34,055 nucleotides of DNA from the NCBI GenBank assembly GCA_964563165.1, contig CAZLWA010000074.1, positions 1-34,055 on the forward strand. Direction: 5' to 3'. Shown here in pieces: positions 1 to 6,952 of the stretch. The DNA is from CAZLWA01 sp964563165. GTDB lineage: Bacteria > CLD3 > SB21. A model generated the notes under the pieces. That model was given only the letters and a program-made list of their open reading frames with translations, did no database searches and was not told where the DNA came from. The position numbers and the translations under genes were made by a program. Positions within the stretch are counted from its first letter, which is position 1. Every line of letters begins with the position of its first letter.

Positions 1-1
1 A

Positions 2-343
2 CCGTTTGAATTACCGGCCAGCGTCAGTTTCGGAGCGAGCATGGATCTGTTCCGCAATGAAGAAAACGCCATTGTCGGAGTCGTTGATCAGAATATCAAC
101 AGCTTCCAGGCTGATCGTACTAATTTCGGGTTTGAATACGGGTTTAAGAATATGTTCTTTGCACGAGCGGGCTATACATCCAACTTTAAGAAGGATGTGG
201 CCTACAACAATGGTTCCTTGACATTCGGAGCCGGCGTGGATTATAAATTCAACGACAAGATGGGCATGGCAATTGACTATGGATATTTGAAAATGGGCCC
301 ATTAGGCGTTACGCACCGCTTTACAGTCGGAATGAAATTCTAA
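2..343 (+). CDS. PorV/PorQ-like outer-membrane barrel protein, 3' end only
   Basis: The reading frame is open from the window edge to the TAA at 341-343, giving the last 113 residues of a longer protein; the Met at 41 is internal, since the preceding in-frame residues PFELPASVSFGAS match the usual run-in of this family. The visible part is made of alternating beta strands (GFEYGFKNMFFARAGY, LTFGAGVDYKF, MAIDYGYLKMG) and ends in a terminal Phe, as outer-membrane barrels do. PorV-type proteins (also called LptO) act in the outer membrane as shuttles that hand T9SS cargo to the cell-surface attachment complex. That role fits the T9SS cargo genes at the other end of this window. The assignment to PorV rather than PorQ or another FadL-like barrel is by sequence feel; the barrel nature is the firmer claim. 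Confidence 0.7.
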   Translation, partial: PFELPASVSFGASMDLFRNEENAIVGVVDQNINSFQADRTNFGFEYGFKNMFFARAGYTSNFKKDVAYNNGSLTFGAGVDYKFNDKMGMAIDYGYLKMGPLGVTHRFTVGMKF

Positions 344-364
344 CGGTCGTTATTAGAAATTTAG

Positions 365-399
365 AGCCCGCCCCGAGATGATCGGAGCGGGCTTTTTTT
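365..399 (+). terminator. Rho-independent terminator after the PorV-like gene
   Basis: AGCCCGC (365-371) pairs with GCGGGCT (387-393); the stem continues inward after one mismatch with CCGA/TCGG around a GATGA loop, and is followed by a run of seven T. It lies 22 bases after the stop codon, between two convergent genes. Confidence 0.85.
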
Positions 400-414
400 A
401 TTGCCGGAACAAGC

Positions 415-1134
415 TCAAAAGCTTAATGGAAATGGCGGTGGCGCGAGCCGGACGCTCTCAAAGACCTCCTTATTGCCAATATCCTTCCAATATCCTTTGA
501 AATCAAATCCGAAAATATTTCGATCATGCGCAATAGCAGGCTGGTAGAAATCGGTGATGATCGAAGAAAATCGTTCCTGCAGATAACCGAATACCACCGG
601 CTCGATGATGTGGATTCCCGCAAACATGCGCGAAAACCGCGCCGGGAACCCGCCTGGCGGCAGATTATGGATAGAGTTGATCCTGAAGTCATCCGTCAGC
701 TTGATCTCGTCATGGTTCGGCGCCGCGCTGTCCTCCCGCACCACCATCGTAGCGTCGGCCTTATTCTTACGATGAAACCTTAAAACACTTTCGAGATCAA
801 TAGCACACACGATATCGGAATTGATCACGACGAACGTTTCATCGCCAAGAAACTTCTCCGCCTTCTTGATTCCGCCTCCGGTTCCGAGAATCGCAGGTTC
901 AAAAGAATAAGTGATGCTTAGCCCGTATCTTTCCCCTCTTCCCAGCGCTTTATGCATTTTTTCTGCATGATAGTGCGTGTTGATAATGACTTCTTTGCAT
1001 CCGAAATCCCTTAATATCTTCAACGGATATTCGATGAGATAATGGCCGTGAATCTGGAGCAGCGGTTTGGGAGAATCTTTGGTGAGGTCCTGCAGGCGCG
1101 AGCCGAATCCGGCCGCTAAGATCATAGCCTTCAT
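415..1134 (-). CDS. murU: MurU-like sugar-1-phosphate nucleotidyltransferase
   Basis: This 239-residue protein has the nucleotidyltransferase fold signature at its N-terminus: LAAGFGSRL (residues 7-15) for nucleotide binding and SPKPLL with the conserved Lys. GTGGGI near residue 85 and the metal-binding INSDIV near residue 104 follow. The start MKAMILAAG, the segment RYGLSITYSFE and the length match Pseudomonas MurU, which makes UDP-MurNAc from MurNAc-1-phosphate and UTP in the cytoplasm. The gene is the last of three on the minus strand, 2 bases after the HAD gene and downstream of an AmgK-like kinase, which is the known functional partner of MurU. Related glucose-1-phosphate or heptose-1-phosphate nucleotidyltransferases look similar, so the substrate is inferred mainly from context. 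Confidence 0.7.
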   Translation of the reverse strand: MKAMILAAGFGSRLQDLTKDSPKPLLQIHGHYLIEYPLKILRDFGCKEVIINTHYHAEKMHKALGRGERYGLSITYSFEPAILGTGGGIKKAEKFLGDETFVVINSDIVCAIDLESVLRFHRKNKADATMVVREDSAAPNHDEIKLTDDFRINSIHNLPPGGFPARFSRMFAGIHIIEPVVFGYLQERFSSIITDFYQPAIAHDRNIFGFDFKGYWKDIGNKEVFESVRLAPPPFPLSF

Positions 1135-1136
1135 GG

Positions 1137-1910
1137 TCAGTTGAGTTGGTCGATAATCCAGGGCAGTTCGGCAACTTTGTCGGTGATCGCGTCGGCTTTC
1201 TCATACCGGCCGGCCGGTTCCACCTGCCAATTCTTGATACGATGAAGCGACTCCATATAGAGTATTTCTTTTCTCGTTTTCGGCTTAAATCCTTTGCGGT
1301 ACGTATTCCATCGTACCTGGATCGTATGCATATCCAGCTGTTTGGCGGGCAGGATATCGCGATCGATGCGGTCGCCGACCACGACGGTTTTCGAAAAGCT
1401 GCAGCCGGCCTGATTAACCGCCCACTCGAATATTTTTTTCGCGGGCTTGTTGACATTGAGCAAGCCGCTGATCGCCCGCACTTTGAAATATTCCAGCATT
1501 TTCTTCTGCTCCAAAAAATCCAGTATCTCATGCGGCTGGTCAGCAATGAGGCCGAGGGAATAGGTCTTACTCAGTTTCTTAATAACGCGGTCCATTCCGG
1601 TTACGAGCATTAAATCATGAGCGAGGTGATGGTGTATGTAATTTTTTATTTCATGACGCCACCGCGCATAAACTTTTGCGGACAAATACAATTTTGCAAT
1701 CGTATAATGCGGCGATTCATCCGAATGATCTAAAATGAGATCTTCGCGGCAGGCCAGGATCTCCTCAAAGCTCAGGTCAATCGCGTTCGCGTGCAGATGC
1801 TGCTCCAGGATCTTATATAGATTGAACCGCAGCCGGTCCTCGTTGACCAGGACATCGCCGACGTCGAAAAAGATCCATTGGATGCGTCTATTTTTGAAAG
1901 GGCTTTCCAT
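1137..1910 (-). CDS. HAD-superfamily hydrolase between the kinase and nucleotidyltransferase genes
   Basis: With the start at 1910 the protein is 257 residues. Motif I is FFDVGDVLV, with Asp16 as the expected nucleophile; the usual Asp two residues on is a Gly, as in YihX-like HADs (DLGN). The Lys of motif III lies in VNKPAKK and motif IV is VVVGDRIDRDI. Motif II (GLIADQ) lacks the usual Thr/Ser. The start at 1910 is preferred over an upstream ATG at 1955 because it lies just before motif I and overlaps the kinase gene by only 23 bases. In Pseudomonas the HAD enzyme MupP dephosphorylates MurNAc-6-phosphate ahead of AmgK and MurU, so a similar sugar-phosphate phosphatase role is tempting here. 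The altered motif I makes the substrate, and even full phosphatase activity, uncertain. Confidence 0.7.
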   Translation of the reverse strand: MESPFKNRRIQWIFFDVGDVLVNEDRLRFNLYKILEQHLHANAIDLSFEEILACREDLILDHSDESPHYTIAKLYLSAKVYARWRHEIKNYIHHHLAHDLMLVTGMDRVIKKLSKTYSLGLIADQPHEILDFLEQKKMLEYFKVRAISGLLNVNKPAKKIFEWAVNQAGCSFSKTVVVGDRIDRDILPAKQLDMHTIQVRWNTYRKGFKPKTRKEILYMESLHRIKNWQVEPAGRYEKADAITDKVAELPWIIDQLN

Positions 1911-2910
1911 TTCTAACGAGTTCTGAAAGGATGCGGTGGGATCCGGAAAAAACATCGTAACGTTCCATCACGGACAATGCGCGCCCGACCGCTGTTGGAA
2001 TATACGGCAAATATTTTTTATTTCCAAAATTCTCAAAACAAAAAACAAACGCGCCGGCATCGTGCAATTTTCGTTGAATCAGGGTCCAATCATAAAGGGT
2101 CAGAAACTGCTCACGCAGGGCGGGCGGCAGGATCGAATCATCCGAACGGGAAAGATAATAACGGATCAATCGTTCTTTTAATTCTGACGTGAGCGAAATG
2201 TAGGCGTCTTCCAGCAGCGAAACCAGGTCGTAGAGAGGCAGCCCCATGCGTGCATCCTGAAAGTCCACGACGGTTAAGCCGCCGCCGTCATTCAGAAGTA
2301 AGTTCGAAGCCTGAAAATCGCGGTGCACGAACACCTTTACCTGGGAGGATAATGTGTGTGCGATATGCTGATAATCTGTTTTTAGGATCTCCGCTTCCTC
2401 TATATCCAGATCATGGTTGAAATATTTCCCAACCAGGTTAAACTTGATATGGAAGTCGAATTCATACATGAATTTCTCCGTATCAAAATACCTTTGCGAG
2501 GCTACACAGCCGGTCGTTGGTTTTAGTCTCTGAATGGCCAGCATCAGATCAATGGCTGTGCGGTACCGGGCCTCCTGGCCGGCGTCGCCGGGGACCTGGA
2601 TCCTATCCAAAGAGCGAACGCCGCAATCTTCCATGATTAGATAAAAGGCGCTTCGGCCGATAAAAAAAATTTCAGGCACACAAATGTTGTTTTTAAAAAA
2701 GAAATGATATATATTTTGATAATCCGAAAACGAACTTGAATCGCTCATCCACATGAGGACAAGAGAGTCCCTTGTCCATCGTTGAGCTAAGGCGCCGGAG
2801 ATCTTAAAGAACGTCTTGGACGAAGCTCCGGAATCCATCGGACATAGCTCGGGAGAAATATTCAATTCTTCCGATAACGTCCGTTCAACCAGGGTTTGAA
2901 TGTTTGCCAT
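1888..2910 (-). CDS. amgK: AmgK-like sugar kinase (aminoglycoside phosphotransferase fold)
   Basis: This 340-residue protein has the kinase-like fold of the APH family. VHRDFQASN, around residue 195, is the catalytic loop with the Asp base and metal-binding Asn. VVDFQDARMG, some 20 residues later, supplies the Mg-binding Asp. The following LYDLVSLLEDAY is characteristic of AmgK, the cytoplasmic kinase that phosphorylates MurNAc and GlcNAc at the anomeric carbon, and the length equals that of Pseudomonas AmgK. It is the first gene of a three-gene minus-strand unit, ending inside the start of the HAD gene (23-base overlap, suggesting translational coupling). The 126-bp gap to the divergent gene at 3037 must hold the promoter. 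A related kinase for another sugar is possible. Confidence 0.75.
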   Translation of the reverse strand: MANIQTLVERTLSEELNISPELCPMDSGASSKTFFKISGALAQRWTRDSLVLMWMSDSSSFSDYQNIYHFFFKNNICVPEIFFIGRSAFYLIMEDCGVRSLDRIQVPGDAGQEARYRTAIDLMLAIQRLKPTTGCVASQRYFDTEKFMYEFDFHIKFNLVGKYFNHDLDIEEAEILKTDYQHIAHTLSSQVKVFVHRDFQASNLLLNDGGGLTVVDFQDARMGLPLYDLVSLLEDAYISLTSELKERLIRYYLSRSDDSILPPALREQFLTLYDWTLIQRKLHDAGAFVFCFENFGNKKYLPYIPTAVGRALSVMERYDVFSGSHRILSELVRNGKPFQK

Positions 2911-3036
2911 GCAATTCTTGTCAGTCGTTTTGGTATATTTATAGAAAAATAATCAAAGAGAAAAGAGAATAAAGCACCTGATTTCGGCGTTAGTAGCCAA
3001 GGGTATCTCATAAATTTACTTAAATTGGAGAAGATT

Positions 3037-3411
3037 ATGAAGAAAAGTCATTTTTTTGCCGTGAGTGTTACGGTTTTCATGCTTATCTTTGTGTGGTTTG
3101 TTCAGGCCCAGGAGGGGAAGAAGGAGAGCAAATTGACCGGGGAAATCGTTGATTCCGCCTGCTACATGAAGATGGGCGCAAAGGGCGCGGACCACAAAAA
3201 ATGCGCCGAAGAATGCGCCAAAGGCGGAGCGTCGCTCTCCTTTCTGGAAGACGGAACGGGCAACGTATATATGTTGGCTGCCGGAGAAGGCAAAGACGCA
3301 AACGCGCTGGTGAAAGATTTTATTGCAGCCAAAGTGATTCTAACCGGTACGGTTTACGAAAGAGGCGGAGCCAAAATGGTGTCGGTCATGAAAGTTGAAA
3401 AAGCCAAATAA
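3037..3411 (+). CDS. Small exported protein with conserved-looking Cys/His cluster
   Basis: The ATG at 3037 is chosen over an in-frame TTG at 3025 because GGAG (3027-3030) sits 6 bases before it. The 124-residue product starts with a clear signal peptide (MKK, a hydrophobic core, then VQAQ) and is probably periplasmic. The mature part begins with a beta-like GEIVDSACYM segment, followed by HKKCAEECAKGG; three Cys and a His in about 25 residues suggest a metal or haem site or a disulfide. It ends in a strand-rich half (KVILTGTVYERGGAKMVSVMKVE). I do not recognise a named family. The neighbours downstream are two Rieske proteins and a haem protein, so a part in periplasmic electron transfer or its maturation is a reasonable inference, though a terminator separates this gene from them. 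Confidence 0.75.
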   Translation: MKKSHFFAVSVTVFMLIFVWFVQAQEGKKESKLTGEIVDSACYMKMGAKGADHKKCAEECAKGGASLSFLEDGTGNVYMLAAGEGKDANALVKDFIAAKVILTGTVYERGGAKMVSVMKVEKAK

Positions 3412-3444
3412 CGCGTGACCTGACCAGATCAGATGTCAAATAAG

Positions 3445-3480
3445 TGGAAGAGTTCAACCCGCTCTTCCATTTATTTTTTT
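3445..3480 (+). terminator. Rho-independent terminator after the small exported protein
   Basis: TGGAAGAG (3445-3452) and CTCTTCCA (3462-3469) form a perfect 8-bp stem with a 9-base loop, followed by a T-rich run (3470-3480). It separates the gene at 3037 from the Rieske genes. Confidence 0.75.
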
Positions 3481-3529
3481 GAAAAAGAAGTTTCAGTATT
3501 CTAAACGTCATACCGGATAGGAGTTCCTC

Positions 3530-3994
3530 ATGCCGTTCCGATCATCGAAGGTTTCACGAAGAAGATTCCTGCGATCCGCATTGGTTGTTTCCTCCGGGCT
3601 TCTGGCGGCCAATTTGATGTCCGGAACCAGGGCTCAGGCCGGGCTTCGTAAGATTGCGGACGGAGACTCCGTCACCTTTGATCTTGCGGACTACGATGAG
3701 CTCAAACAAGTGGGCGGCTTTAAGGTCATCAAAGAGGTCAGTATCGGAGAAACCACGGACAATGTGATCATCGTGCGAAAGTCAGAAAAAGAATACCTGG
3801 TTTTTTCATCCGTTTGCCGCCACAAAAAATGTAACGTAAAATATAAAGATGAAAAGAAACTATTTGTTTGCCCGTGTCACGGCAGTAACTACGATCTGAC
3901 CGGTAAAGTTGTTAAAGGGCCTTCCACCGGAAATATTCCGCAATACGCTGCCGTTTTGTCCGGAACAAAATTGACCGTCTCTCCGATTGAATAA
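3530..3994 (+). CDS. Tat-exported Rieske [2Fe-2S] protein
   Basis: The 154-residue protein opens with a twin-arginine signal (SRRRFLRSA, then a hydrophobic stretch to about residue 35), as expected for a cofactor-loaded protein exported folded. The Rieske ligands are in CRHKKC and CPCHGSNYD: a Cys and a His from each box, plus the second Cys of each box for the disulfide typical of bc1/b6f Rieske proteins. The Ser and Tyr of the second box (HGSNY), which raise the redox potential in bc1 Rieske proteins, are present. TAGGAG about 8 bases upstream supports the start. No cytochrome b or c1 gene is nearby, so this is probably a soluble or signal-anchored electron carrier rather than a bc1 subunit. 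A second Rieske gene lies 560 bp downstream. Confidence 0.9.
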   Translation: MPFRSSKVSRRRFLRSALVVSSGLLAANLMSGTRAQAGLRKIADGDSVTFDLADYDELKQVGGFKVIKEVSIGETTDNVIIVRKSEKEYLVFSSVCRHKKCNVKYKDEKKLFVCPCHGSNYDLTGKVVKGPSTGNIPQYAAVLSGTKLTVSPIE

Positions 3995-4015
3995 CCCAAA
4001 CACAGGATACATGGC

Positions 4016-4498
4016 GTGAAGAAAATATTCAAGAGAACGGGTGTGATAACGGCTTCGGCGCTCGTGATTATCCAGTTTATCAGGCCCGATCAAACCAATC
4101 CGGATAGCGATCCCGCAAAAAGCATCGTCGCTGTCCAAGGGGTCCCGGCCGAAATCTCCGGCATCATGGATCGTGCATGCCGCGATTGCCACAGTAATCA
4201 TACGGTGTGGCCATGGTATGCCGGCATTGCTCCCGTGTCGTGGGTCGTTGCCGATGACGTAAAGGAGGCCCGAAAGCATTTGAATTTTTCGGAGTGGGGA
4301 ACCTACAAAAAAGCGAGAAAAGTAAAAAAACTGTCTCAGATGGGAGAAGAAGTTGCCGGCCATTCCATGCCATTACCAAAATATATTTTGCTGCATCCAG
4401 AAGCCGACCTGACTGCAGGAGAAAGAAAACTCTTTTCCGCATGGGCGGAAACAGAAGCCGACAACATGGGCGGTGAAACGGCCGACTCGACGGAATGA
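4016..4498 (+). CDS. Haem-binding domain protein with one CxxCH site
   Basis: The gene starts with GTG at 4016, with AGGA (4004-4007) at good distance; the ATG at 4011 is in another frame and stops at once. The 160-residue protein has an N-terminal hydrophobic signal or anchor (about residues 9-24) and a single c-type haem site, CRDCH, near residue 58, followed by SNHTVWPWYAGIAPVSW. The pattern of one CxxCH, then WPWY and a later MPLP, matches the Haem_bd domain family (PF14376), where the Met is a candidate axial ligand. It should sit on the periplasmic face and pass single electrons. It is placed 21 bases after one Rieske gene and 55 bases before another, so it is a likely redox partner of both. 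Confidence 0.85.
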   Translation: MKKIFKRTGVITASALVIIQFIRPDQTNPDSDPAKSIVAVQGVPAEISGIMDRACRDCHSNHTVWPWYAGIAPVSWVVADDVKEARKHLNFSEWGTYKKARKVKKLSQMGEEVAGHSMPLPKYILLHPEADLTAGERKLFSAWAETEADNMGGETADSTE

Positions 4499-4553
4499 CA
4501 GGCTGCGCTTTCCGGCTTTGAATTGAAATAGACGCCACACTAACTGACCCCGC

Positions 4554-5030
4554 ATGAACTTTCCTCAACGCCCCATCCGCCGCCGTCATTTTATCAGCGA
4601 TCTCATTCTGGCATCCGCGGCGATTAAGTTTATTGCGCTCGGTGCGTTGCTCGTCGACTATTGGAGCGAGAATGGCCGTGAGCTCGAATTTTTTGGAACC
4701 GTACTGGATGAGGCGAATATGCCGCTAAAGGCGAGTTCGATGGCGCCCGGTTCCGTAAAATCCGCCGTCAATGGCGGAAACAAAATTCTGGTTATTCGCG
4801 ACGGTGACGGAATGCGTGCGCTGTCGAAAGCTTGTACACATAAATCGTGCACGGTAAAATGGGATCAGGAAAACAACATGATTCGCTGCCCCTGCCACGG
4901 TTCGCGTTATGCGTTGACGGGAGAAGTCCTCAAAGGCCCGGCCAAAAAGCCTTTGCAGAAGATTGATCTGAAAATTGAAAATGACTTGGTGTCCGTGGTC
5001 CGGGGCGGGGCGGAGAGAATCAAATCATGA
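4554..5030 (+). CDS. Membrane-anchored Rieske [2Fe-2S] protein
   Basis: The 158-residue protein starts with a Tat-like IRRRHFISDL followed by a hydrophobic segment (roughly residues 16-37, ending ALLVDYW) that probably stays as a membrane anchor, as in bc1-type Rieske proteins. The cluster ligands are CTHKSC and CPCHGSRYA, including both disulfide Cys and the Ser and Tyr linked to high potential. The domain ends with the usual strand pair (LKIENDLVSVV). It is the last of three co-directional redox genes. The 3' end overlaps the convergent formimidoyltransferase gene by 11 bases, so there is no room for a terminator between them. No clear ribosome binding site precedes the ATG. The quinol or cytochrome partner is not in the window. 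Confidence 0.9.
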   Translation: MNFPQRPIRRRHFISDLILASAAIKFIALGALLVDYWSENGRELEFFGTVLDEANMPLKASSMAPGSVKSAVNGGNKILVIRDGDGMRALSKACTHKSCTVKWDQENNMIRCPCHGSRYALTGEVLKGPAKKPLQKIDLKIENDLVSVVRGGAERIKS

Positions 5031-6060
5031 AATCGATGATCTTCCTGGCGGGATCAAACTCCGCGAGCTGATTCAAGCCCAGGTGGTCGATGGCGCAGCG
5101 AATGAGGTCCTTCTCATTCTGTAAATTCAGCTTCAATTTTTCCGAATAAAATTTTCCTGCCATGACGAGGGCGTCCTTGGGCACCAGCCCGACGATCTCG
5201 CTTCCGGTAACTTCCGTCCCTAATGTTTTTGCCTCCTTTTTGCACTCTTCATAAGCCGTGTGAACCGCCGTGATCAGATAATTCATCACATTCATGGATA
5301 CTTGCGTGATCTTGTGGGCTTCCATAAAGATACCTTTGGCCTGCGTTTCACGCAAGGACCCCGGAATACGGATGCTTTTCCCCTTTTCATCTTTTACAAT
5401 GTTTCCATGCGGATCTTTTTTCGGCCGTCCGCTCTCGCGTACGCGAAAAGCAATTTCATCGGCGAGATTCACGTCCGGCGTCCTTAAGTTGACATTGTAC
5501 GCGATGAGAAAAAAACGCGCCCCGGTTGCGGTCGCACCGCACCGGGCTACGGTCTCCGTATATTGTGACGGACCGAAATCCGGCTGCCACAGCGGATCCG
5601 CCAATTTGCTCTCCAGCACCTCATATTCCCCTTTCCGGATATCGGGCAATTTTTTTCGTTCGGGCCGGCGTGCCGCCTGAGCGTACAGATAAACCGGTAA
5701 ACCTAATTGTTCCGCCGCTTTTTTCCCGAATTGGTTCGCGAGCTGCACGCACTCTTCCATCGAGATGTTGCTGACCGGAACAAACGGCACCACGTCCGTG
5801 GCGCCCATACGCGGATGTTCACCTTTATGCCGGCGCATGTCAATCAGCTCGGACGCGGTTTGAGTCGCGGCAAAAGCCGCATCCACCGCGGCCTGAGGTT
5901 CACCGGCAAACGTCATCACGACGCGATTATAATCCTTGTCAGGCTCGACGTTAAGCAATTTGACGCCTGAAATCTTTTCTATGGAATCGGAGATCGCCCG
6001 GATGACACTGCCGTCACGGCCTTCGCTGAAATTAGGGACACATTCGACAATTTGTTTCAT
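5020..6060 (-). CDS. ftcD: Glutamate formimidoyltransferase
   Basis: The 346-residue protein begins CVPNFSEGRD, the hallmark opening of the formiminotransferase N-terminal domain. Near residue 80 it has RRHKGEHPRMGATDVVPFVP, which holds the catalytic His and the folate-site residues. It transfers the formimino group of N-formimino-glutamate, the product of histidine breakdown, to tetrahydrofolate in the cytoplasm. Only the transferase half of the mammalian two-domain enzyme is present; a cyclodeaminase and other hut genes are absent here. The C-terminal part (GLVPKDALVMAGKFY) is intact. It lies 44 bases downstream of the PIN-domain gene on the same strand and overlaps the convergent Rieske gene at its end. 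The ATG at 6058-6060 has no evident ribosome binding site. Confidence 0.92.
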   Translation of the reverse strand: MKQIVECVPNFSEGRDGSVIRAISDSIEKISGVKLLNVEPDKDYNRVVMTFAGEPQAAVDAAFAATQTASELIDMRRHKGEHPRMGATDVVPFVPVSNISMEECVQLANQFGKKAAEQLGLPVYLYAQAARRPERKKLPDIRKGEYEVLESKLADPLWQPDFGPSQYTETVARCGATATGARFFLIAYNVNLRTPDVNLADEIAFRVRESGRPKKDPHGNIVKDEKGKSIRIPGSLRETQAKGIFMEAHKITQVSMNVMNYLITAVHTAYEECKKEAKTLGTEVTGSEIVGLVPKDALVMAGKFYSEKLKLNLQNEKDLIRCAIDHLGLNQLAEFDPARKIIDFMI

Positions 6061-6104
6061 GGAAGCTGATGTTCAAGTTGAGGGTAAGGCAGTTCGTGAG
6101 GCTA

Positions 6105-6581
6105 TTACTTCTTCTCCATGGATTTATAAAACTTCATGTATTCGTCGGGCTGTAAATATTCTATTTTGCCCAGTTTGGATAAATTTTTCTTATAGTGCTT
6201 CGCGTTCCATGAAACAACCACGCGCAGAGCCCGCTGCTTTACAAGCGTGAAGATCAGGCTGTCCATGACATTGCCGGTGAATTGGGTCGTATGCAGCACT
6301 TCGCCGAAAAAATGATCCATAAAATAGTCCGTAGACAGGTCGTAGGTGCTGGGATAAATGATTTCGACATTATAGGTCCGGTCAAAGTTTTCGAAAAAAC
6401 CGAGCAATTCCTTTTCCGCACAGTGCGGTGCGATGAGGCTGCAAACTTCGAGCAAATTAAATACGGTAGTGAAGCTCTTCGTTCCTTGTGTGCGATGAAG
6501 AAATAAACTGTTGGCTTCGTAGCGCGGATCCGAGCTGTAAAAATTATCCATGATGAAGACGTCGCTGTCAATCATTATCAT
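6105..6581 (-). CDS. PIN-domain protein, possible VapC-type toxin
   Basis: The 158-residue protein starts MIMIDSDVFIMDNF, the usual first strand of PIN-domain ribonucleases with the first metal-binding Asp. A conserved-looking Glu follows in FNLLEV, and later acidic residues lie in NVMDSLIFTL before RVVVSWNAKHYKK, where the family usually has the last Asp but here reads SWNAKH. Length is a little over the usual 130-140. The start overlaps the end of the small upstream gene by 14 bases, the layout of toxin-antitoxin pairs, and the second Met (6575) could also be used. PIN toxins cleave RNA, but PIN proteins also have housekeeping roles. Whether this pair is a true toxin-antitoxin module is an inference from layout. 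Confidence 0.75.
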   Translation of the reverse strand: MIMIDSDVFIMDNFYSSDPRYEANSLFLHRTQGTKSFTTVFNLLEVCSLIAPHCAEKELLGFFENFDRTYNVEIIYPSTYDLSTDYFMDHFFGEVLHTTQFTGNVMDSLIFTLVKQRALRVVVSWNAKHYKKNLSKLGKIEYLQPDEYMKFYKSMEKK

Positions 6582-6882
6582 TGCCGTATCTCCTCATGCT
6601 CTTGACGGCATCATCCACGGTATCAAACGGCAATTTTCCGTCCACGACCGCGGCAATTTGCTTCAGTTTCTCACGTGAGCTGATCTGTTGTTCGGCGGAT
6701 ACTTCCGCTTTGGTCCGGCGCCGGATCTTCTCGATAACGGAAACGCCTTGTAGATCAGGCGCCACACCCTCAGAAATTTTTTCATCGGTGACGACGATGA
6801 GCAATTTGGTATTGTTTTCCGCGTTAATTTCTTCCAACGCTTCGATTTTGCCGTTTCGAAAAACGCCTTGTAATGTTTTCAT
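6568..6882 (-). CDS. Small partner of the PIN protein, antitoxin candidate
   Basis: This 104-residue protein begins with a short beta-rich segment (MKTLQGVFRNGKIEALEEI), which resembles the start of plant-bacterial DUF104-like and other small antitoxins that are paired with PIN toxins. It continues with KLLIVVTDE and a charged helical part (REKLKQIAAVV), ending in MRRYGNDND. The last codons overlap the PIN gene by 14 bases, so the two are probably translated together. Antitoxins normally bind both the toxin and their own promoter; the 70-bp gap upstream to the phosphomutase gene could hold such a site, but I see no clear operator. It is small and highly charged. Family assignment is weak. Confidence 0.65.
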   Translation of the reverse strand: MKTLQGVFRNGKIEALEEINAENNTKLLIVVTDEKISEGVAPDLQGVSVIEKIRRRTKAEVSAEQQISSREKLKQIAAVVDGKLPFDTVDDAVKSMRRYGNDND

Positions 6883-6952
6883 AGTAGGTCTTTCCGGTGT
6901 CGCCCCTGAGGTCCGGGGAAAGCAGGTGTGCCTTCCGTGGCAGGGGATAAGG

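Noticed and set aside
41..343. Met at 41 as a gene start
   Set aside because: The frame is open to the window edge and the residues before the Met fit the barrel family, so this is a truncated gene, not a short one.
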